64,000 nucleotides of DNA, taken from contig NC_089588.1 of the NCBI RefSeq assembly GCF_019320115.1, positions 119,719,707-119,783,706 of the forward strand. Direction: 5' to 3'. The DNA is from Miscanthus floridulus. Its lineage: Eukaryota; Streptophyta; Magnoliopsida; Poales; Poaceae. The notes under the pieces were generated by a model. The model made no database searches. It saw nothing but the letters and a program-made list of their open reading frames with translations, and was not told where the DNA came from. A program made the position numbers and the translations under genes. Positions within the stretch are counted from its first letter, which is position 1; every line of letters begins with the position of its first letter. This document shows positions 11,400 through 21,309 of this stretch, piece by piece.

Positions 11400-12010
11400 A
11401 AATATTTTTATTTAAAATCATTTATCTAATGAAAATTACGTTTGATTTCTAAAATTTAAAATTTGAATTTTTCAAACGACCTCGGATGGAGAAACGCCCA
11501 AAACAAATTTTGTAAATCTCAAAATGTTATGCAACTTTATAGTTGACAACTTTTTGATTTGAAACCATCTTGTTAAGGAAAACTACGTTTGAATTTCTAA
11601 AATTTGAAATTCAAATTTTGCAAATGGCCTCGGATGGAGAAACTACCAAAATAAAAGTTGTAGATCCCAAAAAGTTATGAAACATTGTAGTTGACAACTT
11701 TTTGATTTGAAATCATTTTGTCAAGAAAAACTATGTTTGAATTTCTAAAAATTTGAAATTTGAATTTTTTTAAACGACCTCGGGTGGACAAATAGCAAAA
11801 ACAAAAGTTGTAGATCTTGAAAAGTTATGAAACTTTGTAGTTGACAACTTCTTCATTTGAAATCATCTTGTCATAGAAAACTACGTTTGAATTTCTCAAA
11901 TTTGAAATTCAAATTTTGTAAACGACCTCGAATGGAGAAACTACCAAAATAAAAGTTGTAGATCTCAAAAAGTTATAAAACTTTGTAGTTAACAACGCTT
12001 TCATTTGAAT
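11400..12010. repeat. ~145-bp tandem repeats inside the CACTA derivative, copy A
   Basis: Four diverged units of about 145-150 bp, with starts marked by ACTACGTTTGAATTTC-like sequence near 11440, 11584, 11729 and 11880. Each contains a CCTCGGATGGAGAAAC block and an AAAAGTTGTAGATC block. They are non-coding. Confidence 0.8.
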
Positions 12011-12084
12011 TCGTTTATGGTCCCAAATACTCCTTTTAAAATCAGATAAACATAAAATGGCTAAGACGAAAATCTCATTTGGAC

Positions 12085-12225
12085 ACAAACAACATGTAGG
12101 TGGAGTGGTTAGGGGCTGAAGACGCAAAGCAGGAGGTCAGGAGTTTGAGCACCAGTGGCCACGAAGTGCGAAAAAACACGTAACTTGTGACTGCCCGGTG
12201 GGATCTCTCTTGGTATTAAAAAAAA
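12085..12225 (+). mobile_element. SINE-like tract with tRNA-type A and B boxes
   Basis: TAGGTGGAGTGGTTAG near 12096-12111 resembles a tRNA A box, and GAGTTTGAGCACC near 12140-12152 resembles a B box about 40 bp later. The tract ends in an A-rich tail near 12218-12226. It also occurs in copy B near 45360-45500. No clear TSD was identified. Confidence 0.4.
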
Positions 12226-12407
12226 TCCTATTTTTCAGTGTATTTTTTGGCTTTCTACGTCACTGTCAGTTTCACATCAGTATCAATTTATAAGAACTGG
12301 CTGTGATGTCAACCCTCATCACTGTCGGTATATCACTATCGGTTCAAAATCCGACAGTGATGGAGGTTTTTGAGCCGACAGTGATGTTAAGATCTGTGGT
12401 AATAGCG

Positions 12408-13756
12408 CTACAGCCACTTTGGACACCGTGTCCAATGAGGCAACCGGTGCAACACCGGTCATGACCTGTGCTGCTAATGCAACCGCCCTTTCTTCATTTC
12501 TTCATCAGTTGATAGTGCGGGCTTCTTCTTTCTTGCGTCTTGGATTCTTCTCTTCTTTTTTGGTTGCCAACACATCTTTTGAGGTCTTCTTTTCGGTGTT
12601 GATCAACTTGTTTTCGTCCCAAACCGATCCAAGTCCGCACGTGCATCCTATTGAACTACAACAAAAACACTTGGAACCATATTAGTCTAACTTAGTCATG
12701 TTGATCATCAAACACCAAAATCCAAACTAAATGGGCCAAGGGCCCATTTTTCTTACACTAATAAGTTACCGAGGACTCCCTGTCACGACTTAGATAGTCT
12801 AGGAGGCAGGGTTATAGATAGAATTCCGATCCGTTTACACAGGGTTTTCCTAATAGGTTATAAGGAAATTTATCAGATCCTATCGAGTTAACATGCACAT
12901 CTTGGCTTCCATGTCTTCTTTGAACAGTAACTTACTTTCGAAGTCTGCAATATTACCCGTCCGGGTTGGACTCTCCCTTTGAAAGCTTCGGTCCACCCCG
13001 TCTGTATTGGGGTCTTCTCCAGGCGGTGAAGTATCTATGTCCATAACACCGACACATCTATCCAATACTCCTATAAATGATATTTGGGACAGACCCATTA
13101 TATTTAGGACTTTATTAGGAGAGATGTACCGGAGACTGGTACAGATGCTCTAAGTAGCCCATCTCTAAAAATCTATTCTCTGATACTATTGTTGTCTTTG
13201 AGCTCTCGAGCTCCAAAATTATTTATAGAAGCGATAAGATAAAAGTGTGTCCTCTAAAAACAAAAGTCATTTTCTCTTAAAATCGTTTTTTATAATAGTA
13301 TAAATTAACTCAAGAGTTTATAACATACATGAACAAGCTTTGATTTGCATGTGCATGTTCAGCATATGGGAAATTCAATGAGTGCTAATTGAGGTCATGT
13401 TTTTTCGAATTAATTGAGGCCATGTTTAGAATGCAGAAATCTTTTTTTGTTATATTCCTACAATTTCTTCTGTGAAATTAAGCTGGTTTTTATGATACGT
13501 ATGATGTTCCTGTAAAATTCCTCAGCTGCAAACGTACGGTTGAAAATGTCATGTGACATGCATAGTTTCCTACTTACCTATGCAGAGTTCACAACTGCCT
13601 GCCACTCTGGTCAGCGCATATCCTCACCCTCAGAGGAGGGTGACACGACTGCGAACGCTCTGTCCTCTCTTTTTTTTATTCAACTCTGCCCTCCTCTCTA
13701 GGACATGGCGGTGATCCGTTTCAACTCGGCTCCGACACGATTCAATCCTATTTCAG
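12408..13756. other. Unassigned stretch, copy A
   Basis: No gene, RNA or complete transposon recognised. It begins with the continuation of the CCGGTG-repeat host sequence. ORFs here are short and lack family signatures. Part of it (13411-13756) is missing from copy B because of a deletion. Confidence 0.6.
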
Positions 13757-14080
13757 CGGTGTTTGGTTCCCTCTCATAGACCTCGTCACATCGGACGTTG
13801 GACACTCATTTAGAATATTAGACATATGTTTGACACTAATTTGGAATATTAGACATAGATTCATTACAAAACTAATTGCATAGATTTAGACTAATTTGCA
13901 AGACGAATCTATTAAACCTAATTAGTCCATGATTTGATAATATGGTGCTACAGTAACATGTCCTAGAGATTGATTAGTTAGACTTAATAAATTCGTCTCG
14001 CGAATTCGTCATGGCTTCTATAATTAGTTTTATAATTAACTCATATTTAATTCTTCTAACTAACATCCGAACACCCGATG
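13757..14080. mobile_element. Grass MITE, copy A (complete)
   Basis: About 320 bp with imperfect terminal inverted repeats, GGTGTTTGGTTCC on the left and GGGTGTTCGGATG read from the right. The interior contains the CCTAATTAGTCCATGATTTG and AATTCGTCTCGCGAATT segments typical of a very common grass MITE. The superfamily is not assigned. In copy B only the right half survives (46683-46795). Confidence 0.65.
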
Positions 14081-17000
14081 TGGTACCGCCTGTACTTTGG
14101 ATGCAAACACCGCCGCTGATGCACATGTCAGCGCGCTCAAGTGGGAAATAGACTTTCCGCATTGCATGGCCCAACTCCTCCATTACTGTATGGGCTCCAT
14201 ATCTCGAGCCGTCCGCCCAGTGGCTTGTTAATCAGGCCCGCTATACTCAGGGACGTCGATTGGCTTCTCTTTTCCTTTTGGCTAGCTCTGGTGTCTCATC
14301 AGCCTAGCTTGTCACAGGCTACCGCGCTGTACCGCATGTTGTCTCTACTTTCGTTGGGTCGACGGCTAACTAGTTCGTTCTTCCGCCGAAGTTAAACAAG
14401 TTTGCAACACGAGTGCTCATAACACACGTGGGTATTAAATTTGTTTGAAACGACAAGCTGTCCATGTTAATACCACGCCGCTGCCCTCTAGAAGGCGGGA
14501 AGCCATGAAGGTCCTCGTTCCGGGGAGTGGCCGGCGTCGTGATCCGGTGAGGGACATCGAGTAGGCTAAGCGGTCCTAACGTTTTTGCCTTGCTGTATCC
14601 ACAGCTGTATAGTTCTTTGCTTCTGTTGTAGCTGTTAGGCTTCTGATCAGCTGATCGACAAATCCTAGCTGATCATGCACACTAGCGTCTTACCAGTGGG
14701 CACCGGAATTCATCGATGTTGTAAAATAATTCCTTTCATCTTAATAAAATACGGGTATGTACCTGTTCACGAAAAAAATATTTAGGGTTCTGCTATGTGT
14801 GTGTGTGATGGTCGCAAACATACACCATGTTTCTCTCGTTGCATAGAGTGATATGTTCGTGCAGTAAATGGACAGGCAAAAAGGTGAATTTATGTACGTG
14901 CATGCATGGAAATGGCTGAACGCAGCAGCCCATTTAATCCCATTACTGGCCCACGAAGCACCACCTTCAAAGCCCTGAAGCCCATTGAAGGGATTGTAAT
15001 TGTATATACGTTTCACGATTCAAATTATTTAGGGCCGGCAGGCCCAACCGGATTCGTCAATTCCATCATATCCGGACGGCGCTGCAAGGCCGCAAGAAAC
15101 AACGCCCAGACCTGACGAATTGCCCGGCACATACAAAAGGGCTTTGGTGTGCCCACCCATAAATAAACTGTTGGTGAAGTGCAAGAGATGAAAACTGCGT
15201 TCATCGGTTCATGGGTGGCTGAACTTGGTTAAGCCAAATCATCGACCAATGTTTGACCGGTCAATGCAACGCTATCAGTGTGGGATTCATCATGCGTTAA
15301 GGAAGACACATAAATCCTGAAGACGTATACAAGTATATACAACATATTCTGTCTCTTCCTTTGCTAACTCTTGTGTTTGAATTCTAAAATCTATGAACTA
15401 AGAAAGTATTTTTGGACTCTAAATGATTTCAAATCAAAAAACTTTTCAACTACAAAATTGTAGATTGTATTGAGAACTACAACTTTAATTGGGCCTTAGC
15501 AAGTGAAGTTTAATTCATGCCAAGAGAAACGATTTACTGGGACAGGATATGAAGGCTTTTTTGGAATTTTTTTTTGGATATGATGCATTTTTTGTACACG
15601 TTTGGGAGGAACAGCAAGAGAAATAAGGGGATGCAGCAGTAGAAAACAGGTTCACATTGGCAGGCCTCAAACACTCCGGGCCTATGGGCCATGGGCCGTG
15701 AATACTACATATCACCTGTGCGAATTTTAGGGGTTTCGTTGTCGAGTAGGGCAGACGGCCCATAGTTAAGCAGGCCGAAGGCCATTAGATTAGAGACATC
15801 CTACTTCGGCTGATGAGATATAATTTATTTCTAATTTATTTAGTTCATTTATTTATTTATTTTATTTTTCTATTTTGGTATTTTAACTTGTATTTACATT
15901 CCGCACCCCCCCCCCCCCTCTCTCTCTACCGGAGCTTTTCCAAGAGTTTACTGTTAAATTAAATTTATATTTTAAACTCATATACATTATATAAAAAATA
16001 TTTGGATATATTTTTTGAAAATTATCTCTATATCTTTTAAAGCCTAATTGACCTCTTGAACTATCGTGAAAGTACGATTTACTTTCCTGGTGACTGGTGT
16101 GGCGCCACATAAAATGAATAATGTAGGCCATGTCAGCGAAAAACCGCTTAATAATAAATTAAATTAAATCAGATGATTTCAAGTGTTGAGAGGTAGATGA
16201 TCGGACTCATTCAATAGTCTAGAGATTGATTTTTTCAAAAGAAAAATGCACTCGTCCTACCTAAAATGGGCCTTGGGCTGCCTCTTATTAGGCACATATT
16301 TCGTTACTTGGGCCGATTCGTCGCCCTCTCGTTCCCCTAGCCCAGTGCCCCAGACCCATCATGGCGACTCTTCTTTCCCTTTCGCTACAGTAGAACCGGG
16401 CGACCGAACGGCGATTTGGCCGGCTTCCGGCGTCGATTTCGTCGGCGCCTTCACCACGCCTTCGACCAGCACGGCGCGGGCAAGCGGAGAAGCCTAGGGT
16501 GTCGATTCCTCTACCAGGTTTCCAGATTTTCTCGTTGCGACATTGAATAAAGTCACCCCTTTCTCGAGAAAAAAAGCCCAGTCCTGCTTACCAGTCGTCC
16601 TCGCGCCGCCGCCGGCAATGCAGGGCACCGACAATGTGAGAAGCTAAGGTTCGTTGCAATGGTACCCGACCTCCCTTTGCATCCCGGGATACATTTCTTT
16701 TCTCGCGCGTTAGTGCTTGATTGGATTCTCCTTTGCAATCGCGGTCATTAATCCCCAGTCCCGCTGCAGATCTAGAATCCGGTGCGTTTCTTTGCCCTGC
16801 ACTGCACTAGGGCTAGGAGGTAGACTAATTTTCAGCGGCAGACAATGTGAGGGTGTGATATGAAGTGGAGGGAGGTAGGAGGTTTACCTAACAAACCAAA
16901 TGGGCGATGGTGTTTCTGTTTAGGTTCTGCTACGGGAGTAGTGACTAGTATTCAAATGCCTTGCCAATATTTTTTGCTGGATGTTAGGCTGTTTGGTCAT

Positions 17001-17870
17001 ACCTAATGTAGTATGAATTCCCTCCCAAGGTGCTTACAAGTGGAGAGGTGATTAGGTATAGGGCGCCAAACATGTGGTACCATGGCGAATTATCCATTGA
17101 CTTTTGGCTTTCTTTCTGAACAATTACAGAAAACGGCGAATCTATTTAGTGCGCAGTGGGTTAACTTTAGAAATCTAGTGAATGTATTTCGGAGGGCACG
17201 TGTGATTTTCCTATTTTTTAATAAATGGTGTGCAGATAGAAAGCGAGTGCATTCTTGATTATATAAGTTTCGCATAACCCACTCCTTCGCCTTCCAGATA
17301 TTTTTTTCTTGACGTCACAGTACTTCCTTTGGATCATTAAGCTATTAGTATCTGCAAATGCTTACTGAACTATTTTAGGTATTAGGGAACATGATAACAA
17401 CTTTTTCTTGCTGACTCAAAGGTTCAGAGATTGATTACAAGATTAATCAACTACAGTTCTGGTATGCTCCATTTGATTTTTGTTTCAGATAGTGTGTGCT
17501 GACATTGGGCTGTTGAAGTATCTGGTGTATCTACTGCTCTACTCTATATCATCTATTTGACATGTTCAGCCCTATACTGTGGCAGGACTGAAGTTCCTTT
17601 GGACAATTTCAATAGTGAGGTGCCTTCTGGTTGTTGTACCCTTGATATTCATGGATGCTTCCTGTGTTTGATTTTGGATCATTGCCATGCACAATGTATC
17701 TGATTTTGGATCATTTATGGATAATAGTTTGCCTCATCTTAGTTTTCTCATTGTTTTTTTTATTCTGTTAATACACCTGAATGAATGGCAAGTTAATAGT
17801 GCTTTTCAAAATATAACATGCTGCCTCATAAATTCTTAGTTTCCAAATGGGCATATAGATACAATACACA
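14081..17870. other. Unassigned low-coding stretch, copy A
   Basis: Shared with copy B. It holds AT-rich segments, a poly-C run near 15905-15918 (longer than in copy B) and a GC-richer block around 16300-16640 that looks promoter- or UTR-like. No open frame has recognisable protein motifs and no RNA gene was found. A degenerate gene or long non-coding transcript cannot be excluded. Confidence 0.5.
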
Positions 17871-17880
17871 TTTTTTGTAT

Positions 17881-18759
17881 GGAAAAAGTCTACTCCACCC
17901 CCTCAACTATGGAAGGTGGTCTACATAACCCCCTCAACTATGAAACCGTCTGTTTTACCCCCCCTGAACTTTCCAAAACCGTCTAATTTACCCCCTGGGC
18001 GGTTTTTCAGGGCGGCTTTGCTACAGTAACAGCGGGTCTGCTACAGTAACATCGGGTTTGCTACAGTACCTGTTTTTGAATTTCCTTTTTGTTTACTTTC
18101 GTTGAATTTTTGAAAAATCATAGAAAAATCTAATTTTATTAGACTCCACATGAGTAGATCTACACAGTGAATATATAATACGGTATGTTTTAGTACAAAT
18201 TTTTTTTGTAGCTTTAGATTAATTGGAAAATCTAATTTTGTCTGTAATTAATTGGAATAATTCATAGCTGCAACTTCTATGGTCCAATTGTGGTGAAATT
18301 TTATGGTACGCTAATTATTGTATGCTTGAACTATAGTAAAAATTTCGTACTCATTGGACTATGTATAACTTAGTTATAGATAAATTCTAATTAATTACAG
18401 ACAAAATTGGATTTTCCAATTAATCTAAAGCTACAAAAAAATTTGTACTAAAACATACCGTATTATATATTCACTGTGTAGATCTACTCATGTGGAGTCC
18501 AATAAAATTAGATTTTTCATTTTACGATTTTTCTATGATTTTTCAAAAATTCAACGAAAATAAACAAAAAAAAGGGTAAATTCAAAACACTGGTACTGTA
18601 GCAGACCCGCTGTTACTGTATCAAAACCGCCCTGAAAAACCGCCCAGGGGGTAAATTAGACGGTTTTGGAAAGTTCAGGGGGTAAAACAGACGGTTTCAT
18701 AGTTGAGGGGGTTATGTAGACCACCTTCCATAGTTGAGGGGGTGGAGTAGACTTTTTCC
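17881..18759. mobile_element. MULE-type fold-back MITE, copy A only
   Basis: 879 bp, close to a perfect inverted repeat: GGAAAAAGTCTACTCCACCC at the left end and its complement at the right end, with arms of roughly 350-400 bp. It is flanked by a 10-bp direct duplication TTTTTTGTAT (17871-17880 and 18760-18769), in the 9-11 bp range of Mutator-like elements. Copy B has the empty site near 52471-52486. No coding capacity. Arms include repeated TTTGCTACAGTAAC-like motifs. Confidence 0.93.
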
Positions 18760-18769
18760 TTTTTTGTAT

Positions 18770-20015
18770 CATAGTCTTGTGATCTTCTGGTACTTCGATT
18801 TCCTCCCTGATCTAAAAGAATCATAATTGCATGACACAGTGGAAGTTTTCTTGTTTATAATGGTTATTGTTAGATAAGTAAAACACCATGGCCATAATCT
18901 GCTACTCTGCTTTGCTATTAGGCCCACCTGACGTGCTGTCTTTTGCTGAATTGTTTTCCATTTGTGAATTCACTATATATGTAGATGTAGGTAGCCCCAA
19001 CATGTGTCCTTTTCCTTTTTACAACTTGCATTATTTAATTTAACAGAAGAAAAAGGAAAGAAATTTTTAATTCTTATCCGTATCAAAGCTTTTCTCCAAG
19101 TTGTATGCCGTGGAGTAAAAGAGAGCAGTGATGGCTGGGTCTTTGTGGTCCATGCACTACCTTATTGCTCAATTAGAACAAAATCTTAGCTTAATTATTT
19201 GCAGGAGCAGTTTCAACAAGTAGCTGGCTAAAGAGGTCTCAAGTGCAGAGCACTTATCAACACTTTTTATTTACCTTATCACACACATTAAATTTCTTAT
19301 TTGTTGCGTGCATTACTTGAAACTTCTTCCACGTCTTATTGGTTAGTGTGATTTAACTTTATTATTAAATACTAATGCTAATCAGCTTTATAATTATCAA
19401 GAGACAAAATGATAGCTCACTCACTCTTGCACTGAACCTGGCAGTTCTGTTCTGTTCAGTTGTACTGACACATCTACAGTAGTCCAAAAGTCCTCACCAA
19501 TATTGGCCTGAAAAAGCTAATGGTAGTGCATCCCATGCAAGAAATCAGTGGGTTTATCTTGTCACTGGTGTTTCTGGCCTGTTTCAGAACTTACCTATGG
19601 ACAAGCTGCATATGTGTAACCAAGATCTCTATTGGAACTGAACTTAAGAATAAACATGCTGTCATTCCTGCTCTTTATTACAAATAACTTGTGGATTTGT
19701 TTCTGTTAGACAGGCTATTAGTGGCCTAGCTAGGTTTCAGCAGTGGTTGGGCTTAGGCCCATGCACTTAGGGTTGCTGCTGCCTATAGCTCTGGCACATG
19801 TATCCTGTACTTGGCAATCATCAATCTAATCCCACGCAATATTCCTCGTTTACAGTTTCAGTTTGACATGTTGTAAACTAAGTTCTTGTCTATCTTGGGC
19901 TCTATTTTATTGGACGAATATTTTTTATTCTCAGTCTCCTTTCTATTTTCCTGAATCCGGATACAGTTTTTATCAAGTTTTATTTAGGACTAAAGTTCTT
20001 TTTGGGCAGGAGGAG
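18770..20015. other. Unassigned stretch 3' of MYB, copy A
   Basis: Shared with copy B (52487-53720). No gene, RNA or transposon end was recognised. The short ORFs lack known motifs. Confidence 0.5.
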
Positions 20016-20032
20016 AGGGTTGGGTTGGGTGG

Positions 20033-20070
<38 letters not shown>

Positions 20071-20137
20071 GTGGTGGGTGGGGGGGGGTTTGGTGGGGTG
20101 TTGGGTTGTGGGGGGGGTGGTGGGTGGGGGGGGGGGC
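20016..20137 (+). repeat. G-rich tract with a 35-base G run
   Basis: 20035-20069 is an uninterrupted run of G, followed by TGGTGGG-type G-rich sequence to 20137. Copy B has only a 24-base G run (53736-53759) and no G-rich extension. It is potentially G-quadruplex forming, and also a place where sequencing or assembly errors are likely. The glycine/tryptophan-rich ORF across it is an artefact of composition. Confidence 0.9.
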
Positions 20138-20674
20138 TGGCTATCCCTTGTCCATGAAGGACGTAAGAAATGATTCGAGCTTATTTAGAACTGAACTCAA
20201 CAAAATTGTGTGTCTAATAGAAATATTTCATCATGGTTAAAATCTGCCTTTATCTTATCCTAAGAAATTATTAACTTTAAATTAACATTCAATTTGTATC
20301 TTATTCTATTGAATAATAACTGCAAACCAGATTATGCTGTTATTTGTTCAGCACAATAATAACAGAGATAAATAAATATATCATGCATATGGAGCGTCCT
20401 TGTATTGCACTCTATTCCACAAACTGATACAAACTATTTTGCACACTACATAGATACATACACCATAAGCATACCTCCAGTGTTACAGTAGATTTTAAAA
20501 TACTGAAACCCATACTAATGCAAGCATAGCTAGGAAGTACAAGTACTGCAAATCTGCTAGGCAGATAGCTGAGTGACCTGATCTATATAGATGTATTCCT
20601 TCAGCCTTCAATAGCGAGGCCTTATTTACCATAACCAAATAGTGGAGCGAACATCATGGTTTCTTCATCTTCTA

Positions 20675-21308
20675 TCACATCATGATTTCTTGATCTTCCA
20701 TCTTCCAGAATACCTCAGGATATTTGTAATCCCACATAGCAGGTGATGGTAGATGACAGGGGATACTGCTGCATGTCTTCTCTTTTCCTTCAGCAATACC
20801 CAGCAAGGCAGGTGCCTGCGGTGCCTCAATCTCCTTCCATATCTGATCCATGGGATATCCATCCATGGCACTCTGTGTGTTCTCGAGGGCGCTGGTGACG
20901 CAGCTACCATTGTGAGTGTCACCACTGCCCATCCCAATGACTCGAACGGTGTCAAGAAGGCAGGCTTGGTATGTCAGTGAGGAGGATGAGGATGAAGGTG
21001 ATGACAGGCTCATCTTCCTCTCCTGTGCTTTCTTCCTCATATGTGTTCTCCAGTAGTCTTGATCTCGTTGTCTGTGCGCCCTGGCAGCCTCCGTGCTATC
21101 CTAGACCACCTACATATGGAGAATTTGACTGAGTTCTGTCTTCACCTAAATTTAGTAACTAAGAAAAGTTACTCTCTAATCAAAACCTGTTCCCCCACCG
21201 AGCATGGAGCTCAATAATAAGGCGTTCTTCTTGTGGTGACATGCGGCCATGCTTGAGGCCAGGGTGAAGGTAGTTCACCCACCGCAGGCGGCAGCTCTTT
21301 CCTGTCCT
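20675..21308 (-). pseudogene. Truncated R2R3-MYB (MYB59/MYBAS-like), copy A
   Basis: Minus-strand remnant of the gene intact at 54317-55205. It keeps exon 3 (20675-21109, stop at 20675), intron 2 (21110-21186) and 122 of 130 bp of exon 2 (21187-21308). Exon 1, intron 1 and the promoter are missing because the duplication breakpoint cuts exon 2. One base is also missing at 21057/21058 relative to copy B, which shifts the frame inside the NYWRTH part of the R3 repeat. From that point to the stop the C-terminal coding sequence appears identical to copy B. With no promoter, no R2 start and a frameshift it should not make a MYB protein. Confidence 0.93.
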
Positions 21309-21309
21309 A
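21308..21309. other. Duplication junction (MYB exon 2 / LRR)
   Basis: Up to 21308 the sequence is MYB exon 2 (minus strand). From 21309-21311 it is the open frame of an NBS-LRR gene on the plus strand. Copy B continues into the real MYB exon 2 end (54951-54958) and intron 1 at the same point. At most one or two bases are ambiguous, so little or no microhomology is visible. Confidence 0.9.

Larger units (their letters stand above)
11004..12404. mobile_element. Non-autonomous CACTA element, copy A
   Basis: The left terminus is CACTACTACAGA at 11004; the right terminus reads TATTACCACAGA on the opposite strand (9 of 12 matches). A 3-bp TSD, GCG, flanks both ends (11001-11003 and 12405-12407). 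Subterminal repeats of the ATCACTGTCGGTTTT / AACCGACAGTGAT type occur at both ends. No transposase ORF is present. It holds the tandem repeats at 11400-12010 and a SINE-like tract at 12085-12225. The same element is at 44275-45675. Confidence 0.85.
1..21308. repeat. Large segmental duplication, copy A
   Basis: Direct repeat of 34825-54950. Position 1 corresponds to 34825, and both copies follow the same order through Ty3 pol, 3' LTR, CACTA tail, degraded CACTA, CACTA derivative and MYB exons. The match ends abruptly at 21308 (copy B 54950), inside MYB exon 2. The left end lies outside the window. By eye the copies differ by scattered substitutions plus several large insertions and deletions; percent identity was not computed. 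The MYB exon 3 coding part appears identical. Confidence 0.96.

Noticed and set aside
16246..16497. 83-codon ORF starting MHSSYLKWALG
   Set aside because: The copy B counterpart changes frame and sequence after about 45 codons; no domain, so not supported as a gene.
19863..20240. Gly/Trp-rich 125-codon ORF
   Set aside because: Produced by the poly-G tract; absent from copy B.
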